Below, in pieces: positions 1 through 8,903 of a DNA stretch of 64,000 nucleotides. Every line of letters starts with the position of its first letter. Within the stretch, counting starts at the first letter, position 1. A model generated the notes under the pieces. The model was not told the DNA's origin. It saw only the letters and a list, made by a program, of their open reading frames with translations, and did not search any database. Both the position numbers and the translations under genes were made by a program. Origin of the DNA: Caldifarciminota bacterium (GTDB lineage: Bacteria; Hydrothermota; Tepidihabitantia; SM23-42). The stretch covers positions 1,901,798-1,965,797 of the forward strand of contig CP070686.1 in the NCBI GenBank assembly GCA_020353055.1. Direction: 5' to 3'.

Positions 1-1029
1 ATCGATTACTTTCCTGATGATTTCCTCGTTGTGATCGACGAATCTCATGTCACGATACCGCAAATAAACGGAATGTACGAGGGGGATCACTCACGTAAAC
101 TCACACTCGTCGAACACGGTTTCAGGCTAAAGTCGGCACTGGAGAACCGACCACTCAGATTCGACGAATTCGAATCTATGGTCAATCAGGCTATCTGTAT
201 ATCGGCCACGCCTGCGGATTGGGAGATCGCAAAATCAGATCATCGCATCGTCGAACAAATCGTCCGTCCAACCGGAATAGTTGATCCGGTCGTCACGGTC
301 AAACCTGCCGCAAATCAGGTGGATGACTTGATGAATGAGATCCAAAAGAGGGTTGCCAACGAAGAAAGGGTCCTGGTGACAACTCTCACGAAGAGAATGG
401 CCGAGGATCTGACCGAGTATCTTCACGAGTTGGGACTGCGGGTACGATACATGCATTCCGAGATAGATGCTCTACAGCGGGTTGAAATACTACGAGGACT
501 TAGACTCGGTGAATTTGACATCCTCGTTGGCATAAACCTGCTCAGAGAGGGGTTGGATTTACCCGAGGTTGCGCTGGTCGCCATACTCGATGCGGATCGC
601 GAAGGATTCTTGCGCAGCGAACGCTCTCTGATACAAACCGCTGGTCGCGCAGCCCGTAACGTACGCAGCGAAGTCGTCATGTATGCCGATGAAATAACCG
701 CATCAATGCGCAATGCTATAAGAGAAATGGAAAGACGAAGGGAAAAACAGATTAAATACAACGAAGAACACAATATTACACCTACAAGCATTGTCAAAAG
801 TCATGAAGAAATAATGAGAACAACCTCGGTAGCTGACCGCATGACGCAGGAGAAGCCCAAGGACGAAGGAGGGATTGATGAACTAGCCCGGTTGTACCGG
901 GAAATGGAAGAAGCGGCGTCGCTCCTTGAATTCGAACAGGCTGCGGAGATACGAGATAAGATAAAATCCATAAAACGTAAAATGGAGCAATATGAAGGAA
1001 AAAAGCGTCAAACCAAAACAGGCAGATAA
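1..1029 (+). CDS. uvrB: UvrABC system protein B, C-terminal half (5' end outside window)
   Basis: This is the damage-recognition helicase of nucleotide excision repair; it receives DNA from UvrA and recruits UvrC. The reading frame is open from base 1, so the N-terminal half with Walker A lies upstream of the window. Visible are the VVIDESH Walker B motif at the very start, the helicase segment [18 protein letters not shown], the conserved Q-AGRAARN motif VI and, in the last 40 residues, a UVR coiled-coil domain ([15 protein letters not shown]) that contacts UvrC. About 343 codons are present, roughly half of a usual 670-residue UvrB. The end overlaps the beginning of nadC by 38 bases if nadC starts at 992. 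The identification is secure. Confidence 0.97.
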   Translation: MDYFPDDFLVVIDESHVTIPQINGMYEGDHSRKLTLVEHGFRLKSALENRPLRFDEFESMVNQAICISATPADWEIAKSDHRIVEQIVRPTGIVDPVVTVKPAANQVDDLMNEIQKRVANEERVLVTTLTKRMAEDLTEYLHELGLRVRYMHSEIDALQRVEILRGLRLGEFDILVGINLLREGLDLPEVALVAILDADREGFLRSERSLIQTAGRAARNVRSEVVMYADEITASMRNAIREMERRREKQIKYNEEHNITPTSIVKSHEEIMRTTSVADRMTQEKPKDEGGIDELARLYREMEEAASLLEFEQAAEIRDKIKSIKRKMEQYEGKKRQTKTGR

Positions 1030-1882
1030 ACAAACACGGCAATTTATGAGCATTGTCAAAAGAGCATTGCGGGAGGATATCGGTCGGGGTGATATCACAA
1101 CTGATGCTATCATCTCTGAGACCGATCGGGCCCTGGGGGTGATTTTTGCAAAGGAGGAGGGAGTACTCTGCGGCGTTGACATCGCTCAGTGTGTCTTCGA
1201 GCAGATCGACGAAACGATCGATTTCCAGAAACAGCTGAGTGATGGCAGCCATCTGTCACCCGGTGGGACGATTGCCATCCTGATTGGAAAGGCTTCCACT
1301 TGTTTGAAGGGTGAAAGAACGGCACTCAATTTTCTTCAACACCTCAGTGGTATTGCGACAGCCACACGGCAGTTCGTCGACGCAGCAAAGGGTAACGTCA
1401 AAATCCTCGATACAAGAAAAACAACACCCGGCATCCGGATTATGCAAAAATACGCGGTACGGGTCGGCGGCGGTTCCAATCATCGTTCTGGACTGTATGA
1501 TATGGTAATGATTAAAGACAATCACATTCAAATTGCCGGCGGCATTAGCGAAGCCGTGAAACGAGTCCGAAACAGGAAAAGGAAACAATTCATAGAGGTA
1601 GAAGTGCAAACCATGGAGGAATTGAAAGAAGCAATTGGGCTGGAGGTCAACCGTATAATGCTCGATAATATGCGTGAATCCCAGATTGCCAAAGCGGTCG
1701 ATCTGGTCCGTAGATCCTCCTCCAACTTAGAAATCGAAATCAGTGGCGGCGTCGAACTTCAGAACATTGATGAACTCGCCGAATACGGTGCCGATTTTGT
1801 GTCTATTGGTGCGCTGACCCACTCGGCAAGAGCTATTGACATCGCCCTTAAGATGAAACCACTGGGCCCCAAAGCCATTTGA
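992..1882 (+). CDS. nadC: nicotinate-nucleotide diphosphorylase (carboxylating)
   Basis: NadC (quinolinate phosphoribosyltransferase) converts quinolinate and PRPP to nicotinate mononucleotide, CO2 and PPi in de novo NAD synthesis. The 296-residue length is normal. Family motifs are present in order: [14 protein letters not shown] near the N terminus, [15 protein letters not shown], the phosphate-binding [10 protein letters not shown], and [20 protein letters not shown]. The start at 992 lies inside uvrB and has a GGAG four bases upstream; a second ATG at 1046 ([11 protein letters not shown]) would remove the overlap and starts nearer to where the family usually begins, so the start is uncertain. 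The 3' end overlaps folC as TTGA, suggesting translational coupling. Confidence 0.95.
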   Translation: MKEKSVKPKQADKQTRQFMSIVKRALREDIGRGDITTDAIISETDRALGVIFAKEEGVLCGVDIAQCVFEQIDETIDFQKQLSDGSHLSPGGTIAILIGKASTCLKGERTALNFLQHLSGIATATRQFVDAAKGNVKILDTRKTTPGIRIMQKYAVRVGGGSNHRSGLYDMVMIKDNHIQIAGGISEAVKRVRNRKRKQFIEVEVQTMEELKEAIGLEVNRIMLDNMRESQIAKAVDLVRRSSSNLEIEISGGVELQNIDELAEYGADFVSIGALTHSARAIDIALKMKPLGPKAI

Positions 1883-3153
1883 GCAGAAGAACCCTGGATT
1901 TTCTGTATTCATTGATTGATTACGAGAAAGTAGTCGGTTACGGCTATAACCTCGAAGCGTATAAGAATTTCCTCGATAATTTCAATTCACCACATGAAAA
2001 CCTCAATAATGTTATTCTGATTGGTGGCACCAAAGGCAAGGGATCAACAGCGGCGATCATAAGTTCTTGTCTGCAGAGCAACGGATATCGCGTCGGTCAG
2101 TACACTTCACCACACCTCAAAGATATCAATGAACGCATCAAGCTGGATGAGCAGAGCATCAGCGATTCAGACTTCGACCGGCACCTACAGGAGATCATGC
2201 CCGTAATAACCAAGAAGCGAGGCGCAAGGAGTTTCTTTGAAGCACTGACAACCGTCGCCTTCCTATATTTTCTGGAAAAGCAAGTTGACTTTACCGTACT
2301 TGAAGTGGGACTGGGTGGCCGTCTCGATGCAACCAACGCAGCAAACCCGCTGTTATCGGTCATAACGAGGATCGGTTATGATCATACCAACCTGCTGGGC
2401 AAAAGACTCGACCAGATCACCCGAGAGAAAGCAGGTATCATCCGCGAAGGAGGCACACTGATCACACTACACCAGAAGCCAACGGTGGAAAAGCTGTTAT
2501 CCAAAATCACGAAAGAAAAAAGGAGCAAAATTATCTTCGCCCAAGACCGGCACGCCGTGGAAATACTTACTCAATCCCTGAAAGGCATTGAGTTAAGTGT
2601 CGACGGGGAATTGGGCAATTTTGATCTTTTCCTGCCACTGGCCGGAACACATCAAATCGAAAATACTGCGATCGCCCTCGCTGTTTTAAGTGAACTCCAA
2701 AAGCTGGGATTCCGCCTCGGGACAGATTCGATACGCCAGGGCATCAAAAACACTCGCCTCCACGGGAGATTCGACGTGATATCGACAAACCCCTTGATAA
2801 TTTTCGACTGCGCCCATAACGAAGATTCATTCAGGGCACTCGAGCAGAATCTCCACAGATTTAGGGTAAGAGATTTCTATCTCGTTTTCGGGAGCAACCG
2901 TGATAAGGACATCCGCTATTGTCTAAAGAATATCTTTCCAAAGGCGAAAGAAGTATTCCTGGTCAAAGCAGACAACCCCCGAGCGCTTGACCCGGCGGAG
3001 ATATTCACACGGGCCGCAAAATACCAGAAAAATATAACCAAGGGGAATTCAGTGAGGCAAATCATAGACCTGCTGAAAAAGCGTAAAGAGAAACCTTTGA
3101 CAATCGTCGTCGCCGGCTCTTTTTATCTCTGGCAGAAGAACTGGGTATTATAA
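1879..3153 (+). CDS. folC: bifunctional folylpolyglutamate / dihydrofolate synthase
   Basis: A Mur-ligase-fold enzyme that adds glutamate to dihydropteroate or folates using ATP. The 424-residue protein shows the P-loop GGTKGKGST near residue 50, the folate-site stretch TSPHLKDINERI, the metal/ATP segment VLEVGLGGRLDATNA, and the C-terminal-domain signature FDCAHNEDSF. The start is a TTG whose last two bases form the nadC stop (TTGA), so it is probably translated by coupling. It is the last gene of the uvrB-nadC-folC run and is followed by a hairpin plus T-tract. Confidence 0.94.
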   Translation: MSRRTLDFLYSLIDYEKVVGYGYNLEAYKNFLDNFNSPHENLNNVILIGGTKGKGSTAAIISSCLQSNGYRVGQYTSPHLKDINERIKLDEQSISDSDFDRHLQEIMPVITKKRGARSFFEALTTVAFLYFLEKQVDFTVLEVGLGGRLDATNAANPLLSVITRIGYDHTNLLGKRLDQITREKAGIIREGGTLITLHQKPTVEKLLSKITKEKRSKIIFAQDRHAVEILTQSLKGIELSVDGELGNFDLFLPLAGTHQIENTAIALAVLSELQKLGFRLGTDSIRQGIKNTRLHGRFDVISTNPLIIFDCAHNEDSFRALEQNLHRFRVRDFYLVFGSNRDKDIRYCLKNIFPKAKEVFLVKADNPRALDPAEIFTRAAKYQKNITKGNSVRQIIDLLKKRKEKPLTIVVAGSFYLWQKNWVL

Positions 3154-3158
3154 AATCG

Positions 3159-3191
3159 AGAGTGAGGGAACGATCACTCTATTTCTTTTTT
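3159..3191 (+). terminator. intrinsic terminator after folC
   Basis: A seven-base-pair perfect stem (AGAGTGA / TCACTCT) with an eight-base loop is followed by ATTTCTTTTTT on the plus strand. It begins six bases after the folC stop. The distal arm contains the stop codon of the convergent SHOCT gene, so the two genes are separated only by this structure. Confidence 0.75.
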
Positions 3192-3467
3192 CATCTTATC
3201 GTATTCTTCTCTGGTTATTTCACCACGGGCATAGCGTTTCTTCAAGATCTCGAGAGCAGATTCTTCACCGCCGCGTTTTATCCATTTATCGCCGCGCATG
3301 ACAAAGAATATCACTACGCCAACCAGAACCAGTAATATTAACCACACAAACACACCTCCGTATCCCCATGTAGTATGGCCCCAATCGTCCATCATGTGCC
3401 CGCCTCGCCGATAATAGCACGATGATGATATCAGAAAGAATAGCAGGGATGGAATCAATCGTCTCAT
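3174..3467 (-). CDS. small SHOCT-domain lipoprotein
   Basis: The 97-residue product starts MRRLIPSLLFFLISSSC, a signal peptide with a lipobox-like end (ISSSC), so it is probably a lipoprotein. A His/Trp-rich segment (MMDDWGHTTWGY) precedes one membrane helix (FVWLILLVLVGVVIFFVM), and the C terminus is a SHOCT motif (ALEILKKRYARGEITREEYDKM). The start was chosen for the AGGAGG five bases upstream (3473-3478); a longer form starting at 3491 lacks such a site. It is co-oriented with, and 10 bases behind, the DUF302 gene. Proteins of this kind often sit beside copper or heavy-metal export genes, as here, but the function is not known. Confidence 0.82.
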   Translation of the reverse strand: MRRLIPSLLFFLISSSCYYRRGGHMMDDWGHTTWGYGGVFVWLILLVLVGVVIFFVMRGDKWIKRGGEESALEILKKRYARGEITREEYDKMKKEIE

Positions 3468-3477
3468 GATATCCTCC

Positions 3478-3861
3478 TTATATATTGTCAAAGACGCGCT
3501 TCAATTTCGATTCCACTTCATTTGCCAAATCCCTTAACGCATCATTCTCCACAATTGCCATCGCTTCGCTCGGTTTCATCACACCAACCCCGACCCTGCC
3601 GTCTTTTTCATAAACTATGATATTGCAGGGCAATAGAAGACCGATATCCCACTCAATAGAAATAGCCTTGTGTGCCAGCTTGGGGTTACAGGCACCCAAT
3701 ATCTTGTATTTAGGAAAATCAATATTCAACTTCTCCTTGAATTTCGCCTGTACATCGATCGTCGTGAGCACTTTGAATCCCTCTTTCTGTAATTCCTCTC
3801 CCACTTTTTCAAGCGCAACATCAAATGTAAGATCGGTTTCTTTTACGTAGCCATATTTCAT
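3478..3861 (-). CDS. DUF302-family protein
   Basis: A 127-residue soluble protein matching the DUF302 family: N-terminal KETDLTFDVALEKVGEELQ, central ILGACNPKLAHKAI and LLPCNIIVYE, ending in a short helix. It has no signal peptide. The family is of unknown biochemical role but recurs with copper-handling and redox genes. It has its own consensus promoter and an SD-type ribosome site (GGGGAGG), and the downstream SHOCT gene is probably co-transcribed. Its placement next to cusCBA-type genes suggests a role in metal stress; that is inference. Confidence 0.88.
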   Translation of the reverse strand: MKYGYVKETDLTFDVALEKVGEELQKEGFKVLTTIDVQAKFKEKLNIDFPKYKILGACNPKLAHKAISIEWDIGLLLPCNIIVYEKDGRVGVGVMKPSEAMAIVENDALRDLANEVESKLKRVFDNI

Positions 3862-3878
3862 TTATTACCTCCCCTATC

Positions 3879-3906
3879 ATTATACAATACGCCTCGGCAT
3901 TGTCAA
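3879..3906 (-). promoter_or_regulatory. consensus promoter of the DUF302-SHOCT unit
   Basis: On the minus strand TTGACA (3901-3906) and TATAAT (3879-3884) are separated by 16 bases. The predicted start near 3872 leaves a leader of about ten bases holding the GGGGAGG ribosome site. Confidence 0.8.
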
Positions 3907-3944
3907 TCAACTCGCAAATTGACAGCAAATCGCGTTAGTTCACG

Positions 3945-4238
3945 TTATGTTAAGTGTCCGTCACGAATCCTTATGGCTTCTTCGACCGGTGAAATAACAA
4001 CAATTCCATCACCTTTGTAACCGGTTCGAGCATTCTTTATGATTATATCACGTATGCTGTTTACCTGCTCATCACTGCATACTATTTCAAGCTTGACCAT
4101 TGTCGTGTATGTACCCGCGTGAGCCGAAGAAACTTCAAGATGTTGCAGATCAACCTCATCGCCCATAGCGCGGATGTCAATTGCGGTCAGACGCGGAGCA
4201 CCGAAATTGCTCAAAGCATGGATGACTTTGTCAGACAT
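3945..4238 (-). CDS. P-II-like regulatory protein, apparent frameshift at its N terminus
   Basis: The 97 residues cover most of a P-II fold: HALSNFGAPRLTAIDIR (helix 1 and strand 2), a shortened T-loop region, and the C-terminal signature GYKGDGIVVISPVEEAIRIR. A P-II subgroup (PII-NG) is known to be linked to heavy-metal RND exporters, and this gene directly follows cusA. The first ATG in frame (4238) has no ribosome site. A strong AGGAGGT (4274-4280) precedes a GTG at 4268-4270 whose frame reads KLI and would run into this one only if one base were added near 4259-4262, giving the canonical MKLIKAYVQTYMSDK. The start is therefore probably displaced by a one-base deletion, real or in the assembly. 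Confidence 0.8.
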   Translation of the reverse strand: MSDKVIHALSNFGAPRLTAIDIRAMGDEVDLQHLEVSSAHAGTYTTMVKLEIVCSDEQVNSIRDIIIKNARTGYKGDGIVVISPVEEAIRIRDGHLT

Positions 4239-4346
4239 ATAGGTCTGGACATAGGCCTTATGAGCTTCACTTGACCTCCTGAGCCCTAAACGTGCATCTA
4301 ATAATCAACATTCTGAATGTGCCCGATCATAACCGCAGCGGCCTTG

Positions 4347-7300
4347 TCATTTTGCCAAACGCCGCTCTTTCATCCATGAATAGAGTACGGGCACTAGGAT
4401 CAGATTGGCAAAGGTTGCGCTTATGAGACCACCTATTATCGGAGATGCCATCGGTTTGATCACCTCGGCACCGGCTGAAGTGAAAAACATAATAGGCACG
4501 AGTGCGAGAACCGTCGTGAGTACCGTCATCATGATTGGCCTCACGCGCAATAATCCGCCACGTATGACCATCCCGCGCACTTCTTTGCTATTCATAGGTT
4601 TCTTCTCTTCAAATATGTTTCTGAAAACAGATAATAATACAACCGCATTGTCCGTTGCGACCCCAAAAAGTGCTATGAATCCTACCCACACGGCCGTTGA
4701 GAATTTAAAGCCAAGAAGGAAAAGCGGAATTACCCCTCCGACAAGTGCAAATGGAAGCCCTAATGCGACAATTAGAACCGAAGCCATGTCTTTGAACGCC
4801 ATGTATAGCAGCAGCAGTATCACGGCCAGGCAAATCGGCAGAACGACGGCCAATCTATTTCTCGCTTCAACTTCAGACTCGAATTGTCCGCTCCAGCTAA
4901 TATAGTAGCCGGCTGGAATATTGAGATCCTCACTGGCAATCTTCTCATCGACCGCACCCTGAGCATCTCGGACAAAATCCACGAGACCGGCCACGTTTTG
5001 ATCAACATTTATAAAAACCCTGAAAAACGGCATCGTGTTTTCAGACTGTATCATTGCCGGGCCGTGAGTCTTCCTGAAATTCACAAGAAGACCCAAGGGT
5101 ACCTGAGCACCACTCGGGGTCGGTATGAGAATGTCTGCCAGGCCCTCGGGGCTGTCGCGAAAATCGCGCATGTAGCGTACGCGCACTGGATATCTCTCCC
5201 TGCCTTCGACCGTGTGCGTAATATTCATTCCACCGATTGCCATGGCGATGATATCCTGAATTGTACCAAGGTTCACGCCGTAGCGGGCTATTTGTTCACG
5301 GTTTATCTCGATCTCAAAATAGGGACGGTTGCCAATCCTTTCCGCGTAGACGCTTGACGCACCTTTAACCTCCGAGACAATCGCTTCAAGTTCGGTGGCT
5401 ATCTGTTCAATAACCTTCAGATCAGGACCAAAGACCTTAATGCCGACCGGCGTCTGAATACCGGTTGCCAGCATGTCAATCCGATTACGTATCGGTTGCG
5501 TCATAATCGGACTCACTCCGGGTATTCTCGTCTTAGACTGGATTTCGCTGATCAACTTTTCACGCGTCATGCCTCTACGCCACTGACTCTCCGGTCTGAG
5601 ATGTATGATCGTCTCTATCATTGTGACCGGTGCCGGATCGGTCGCCGTCTCGGCGCGTCCGAGTTTTCCAACCACCCATTCAACCTCGTCAGAAAACTCA
5701 TTTCTTATTACGATATCCTGCTTGCGCATAATTTCCATGACCTGGGTAAGCGACGCTCCCGGCAGCAGGACCGGCATAAAAAGTAAATCACCTTCGTTCA
5801 AAGGCGGCATAAATTCTTGCTTCACGAAGAAGGAGGTAGTCAAACCAGCAGTAAGAAATATGACGAAAAACAGCATGACGATGCGTTTATGTTCAAGCGA
5901 CCATTTGATGATCGGATGATAGATCTTTCTCAGGGCACGCGATACGACATTCTCGTCGGGCAACCGTAATCGGCCCCTTATCAGGTAATACGCCAGTGTC
6001 GGCAGAAGGCAGACCGCGATCAATGCCGCCCCGACCATCGCAAACGTCTTGGTGTACGCAAGGGGTCTGAAAAGCCTACCCGCCTGTCCGGTCAGCACAA
6101 ACACAGGAATGAACCCGATGATCGTCGTGAGGAGTGCAAAGAAAACAGGACGCCCAACCTCCTTTGCACCATCAATACATAGCTCAAGACGCTCACTTGG
6201 ATTCAGTGCACTTCGCTGTTGTCGCTCAGCGATCTTCCTGTAGATATTCTCGACCAGTACGGAACCGGCATCCACCATGACACCGATTGCGATGGCGACC
6301 CCACCAAGTGACATGATATTCGCATCAATGCCAAAAATGCGCATTAGAATAAATGATATCAGAACACCAAGCGGCAAGACTGCAGAAATTATAATACCCC
6401 CGAAGAAGTGAAATAGGAAAATAACGATCACAAAAACCGTGATCAGGATTTCTTGAAATAATGCATCTCGCAGTGTATTAGTTACCCTTCCGATCAGTTC
6501 GGTACGGTCATAAAAGGGCACAATGCGAACACCGGGCGGTAAACCGACGCTCAGTTCCTTGATCTTTTCTTTGATACCATTGATAACACGCACCGGATTC
6601 TGACCATGACGCATGACCACAACACCGCCCGTGACCTCGATACCGGCTCTATCTAACGCGCCTCTTCTGAAGTCGGGTCCGATAGTCACCACACCGACAT
6701 CACGGACATAAACCGGCACACCTTCGTGCGCCGAGATGGCGATACTCTCTATATCATCGAGTTCTTTGATGAAACCAACACCCCTGATAATGAATTCTAC
6801 TCCTCCCGTCTCAAAAACCTTTGCTCCTACATCGATATTCGACCTTCTGATCGCATTTATGACTTCGAGCGCAGTTATGCGGTAATGTGCCAGTCGATAA
6901 GGGTCGATATCGATCTGATACTGCTTAACATAGCCACCGACCGAGGCAACCTCAGACACGCCATTAACCGCGTTGATGCTGTAGCGAATATACCAATCTT
7001 GAATACTACGTAATTCCCCCAAATCAAACGTGGAATTTGTTAGTTCTTTACCATCTTTGGGGCAGTGGCCAGGATGCTCGTAGGATTCCTGTGGATGTTC
7101 CGGACAATAGTAGCCGTTTTCAACGGTGTACCAGAATATCTGGCCTACCGCAGTAACATCAGGACCAAGGGAAACCTTTGCATCAGAAGGCAGGTCAGCA
7201 GTGGCAAAATTCAATCTCTCAAGCACTCGGGCCCTTGCCCAATAGAAATCCACACCCTCTCTGAAAATTAGATTAACCAAGCCGAAACCGAACGCCGAAG

Positions 7301-7553
7301 ATGACCTGATGGTCTTGATTCCCGGCGTGCCCATCAGTTTAGTAGTTAATGGATAAAGTACCTGGTCCTCGATATCTTTGGGGCTGCGTCCTGTCCACTC
7401 TGCGTAAACGATAACTTGGAGGTCACCGATATCTGGGATCGCATCTATCGGTGTGTTGCGAAAAGATAGAATACCCCAGATAAGGATCAATATAAATGCA
7501 CCGATGACGAGGAATCTGTTTTTCAGACAAAGGTCAATAATTTTTTCTATCAT
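4347..7553 (-). CDS. cusA: CusA/CzcA-family heavy-metal RND efflux transporter
   Basis: This is the inner-membrane proton/metal antiporter of a tripartite efflux pump. At 1068 residues it has the family length. The N-terminal helix is followed by the porter-domain signature RNTPIDAIPDIGDLQVIV, the TM4 motif AIAIGVMVDAGSVLVENI and the TM10-11 region GVATDNAVVLLSVFRN. Residues about 145-172 hold an unusual Cys/His insert (YYCPEHPQ...HPGHCPKDGKEL) resembling a heavy-metal-binding domain, placed in the porter domain just before DLGELRSIQDWYIRY. It sits 13 bases after cusB in a tolC-cusB-cusA order. Metal specificity (Cu/Ag versus Zn/Co/Cd) cannot be fixed from sequence alone. Confidence 0.95.
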   Translation of the reverse strand: MIEKIIDLCLKNRFLVIGAFILILIWGILSFRNTPIDAIPDIGDLQVIVYAEWTGRSPKDIEDQVLYPLTTKLMGTPGIKTIRSSSAFGFGLVNLIFREGVDFYWARARVLERLNFATADLPSDAKVSLGPDVTAVGQIFWYTVENGYYCPEHPQESYEHPGHCPKDGKELTNSTFDLGELRSIQDWYIRYSINAVNGVSEVASVGGYVKQYQIDIDPYRLAHYRITALEVINAIRRSNIDVGAKVFETGGVEFIIRGVGFIKELDDIESIAISAHEGVPVYVRDVGVVTIGPDFRRGALDRAGIEVTGGVVVMRHGQNPVRVINGIKEKIKELSVGLPPGVRIVPFYDRTELIGRVTNTLRDALFQEILITVFVIVIFLFHFFGGIIISAVLPLGVLISFILMRIFGIDANIMSLGGVAIAIGVMVDAGSVLVENIYRKIAERQQRSALNPSERLELCIDGAKEVGRPVFFALLTTIIGFIPVFVLTGQAGRLFRPLAYTKTFAMVGAALIAVCLLPTLAYYLIRGRLRLPDENVVSRALRKIYHPIIKWSLEHKRIVMLFFVIFLTAGLTTSFFVKQEFMPPLNEGDLLFMPVLLPGASLTQVMEIMRKQDIVIRNEFSDEVEWVVGKLGRAETATDPAPVTMIETIIHLRPESQWRRGMTREKLISEIQSKTRIPGVSPIMTQPIRNRIDMLATGIQTPVGIKVFGPDLKVIEQIATELEAIVSEVKGASSVYAERIGNRPYFEIEINREQIARYGVNLGTIQDIIAMAIGGMNITHTVEGRERYPVRVRYMRDFRDSPEGLADILIPTPSGAQVPLGLLVNFRKTHGPAMIQSENTMPFFRVFINVDQNVAGLVDFVRDAQGAVDEKIASEDLNIPAGYYISWSGQFESEVEARNRLAVVLPICLAVILLLLYMAFKDMASVLIVALGLPFALVGGVIPLFLLGFKFSTAVWVGFIALFGVATDNAVVLLSVFRNIFEEKKPMNSKEVRGMVIRGGLLRVRPIMMTVLTTVLALVPIMFFTSAGAEVIKPMASPIIGGLISATFANLILVPVLYSWMKERRLAK

Positions 7554-7566
7554 CTAAGCGTAAACC

Positions 7567-8889
7567 TCAATGCTGATGACCAACTGGCGGCTGCTCCTGC
7601 TCCTGAACACCCAGCGCGCCACCATAACCGATCGCGGCCACACCGGTCAGTCTGCTCTCCGAGTCGATCAGGAAATTTCCGTTAAGGACAACCATCTCAT
7701 TCTCTGCCAAGCCTTCGATTACCGGATAGTACTTAGCACCAGGATCTCCCTCGCGTGCAGCTGTTTTGGGCCCCAACTTTACGATACGAGGTTGAAACTG
7801 CCCGCCACCGAGATACACCCAGACCACCTGCCGTGTCCCACTGTTCAATACGGCCTCCGTGGGTACGGCCAGCATCATTTCCATACCTTGCGCCATGTGC
7901 TTTTGGTAGGGAACAATGATTTTAGCTTCAACGAACATACCCGGTGTCAAATTCCGTTCAATGCGATCCAATCGTATTCTAACGGTTGCGGAATGCTTCC
8001 GGGAATCGAGAACCGGCCTGACCGATTCAACTCTGCCGACGAATTCCATACCGGGAAGTGCACTCGACTCCACGACCACCCGCTGTCCTCTTTTGATCCA
8101 GGCAATATCGGGTTCGTATGCATCGGCGTACACCCAACTCGTAACTTCGGGAACGACCAAAGACCTTTCAATATTCCTCGTCCTCTTTAAAATCCTTATC
8201 TCATCATCATCCATGCCGAGCAGCCGCAGTTTGTATTCAGAACTTCGAAGAAGTCGAACCGCCCTCTCCGTAGCCACCTCATCGTTCTCTGCGATCATTT
8301 CACTCATCTGGAGAGCATTAACATATTCCTCTTGAGCGGTCACCAAATCGGGGTCAAAAGCAGCAGTTCCAACAAGCAGCAATTCGCGGTAAAGGTGTTG
8401 CCTTTTCACATGAAACAAACTGACACCTGCAAGGTTCATCGCCCGATCATCCAGGTACAGCACATCGCCGGAATCGCTTCGTTCATATACTGGTATCAGA
8501 TCCATGCCACAGATCGGACAGTTACCTTCTTCATCAGACTTGACCTCTGGATGCATTGTGCATGTCCAATATTTCACCTCAGTGTCGGAACGTGTTTCAC
8601 TTTTCTGATCCTCTGCTTGCGTTGTGGTCGAAAGATACTTATCGGGATTCTGCATGAATTGATCATCACAACCAGGACAGCACATGTAGTATAACTTGTC
8701 CTTGTATTTAACTACTGGGGTCGACTCATTGATAACAAACGAATCACCCGCGACTACGCAAAAAGTCTTTGTGCCAATCATGCTTTTGTCCAAATTCACT
8801 CTCTTCGCTTTTTCACCGAAAGAAAGCACAAAAATCGATGCCCCGACAAGTAGCACAAAGAGAATTAACGCGATGCTTTTCAAAGACAT
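7567..8889 (-). CDS. cusB: CusB-type periplasmic adaptor with YHS and metal-binding domains
   Basis: This membrane-fusion protein links the RND pump to the outer-membrane channel. Order of parts in the 440 residues: N-terminal membrane anchor or signal (LILFVLLVGASIFVLSF), a YHS-like domain with Cys44, Cys70 and Cys74 (YYMCCPGCDDQF), a heavy-metal-binding domain with Cys110, His113, Cys124 and Cys127 (YWTCTMHPEV...GNCPICGMDL), then the adaptor core with lipoyl/beta-barrel parts (VVEVSSALPGMEFVGRV-type strands). The start has AAAGGAG upstream and follows tolC by 14 bases. The N-terminal modules suggest metal capture and handover to the pump. Confidence 0.93.
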   Translation of the reverse strand: MSLKSIALILFVLLVGASIFVLSFGEKAKRVNLDKSMIGTKTFCVVAGDSFVINESTPVVKYKDKLYYMCCPGCDDQFMQNPDKYLSTTTQAEDQKSETRSDTEVKYWTCTMHPEVKSDEEGNCPICGMDLIPVYERSDSGDVLYLDDRAMNLAGVSLFHVKRQHLYRELLLVGTAAFDPDLVTAQEEYVNALQMSEMIAENDEVATERAVRLLRSSEYKLRLLGMDDDEIRILKRTRNIERSLVVPEVTSWVYADAYEPDIAWIKRGQRVVVESSALPGMEFVGRVESVRPVLDSRKHSATVRIRLDRIERNLTPGMFVEAKIIVPYQKHMAQGMEMMLAVPTEAVLNSGTRQVVWVYLGGGQFQPRIVKLGPKTAAREGDPGAKYYPVIEGLAENEMVVLNGNFLIDSESRLTGVAAIGYGGALGVQEQEQPPVGHQH

Positions 8890-8903
8890 AATAACTCCTT
8901 TCT

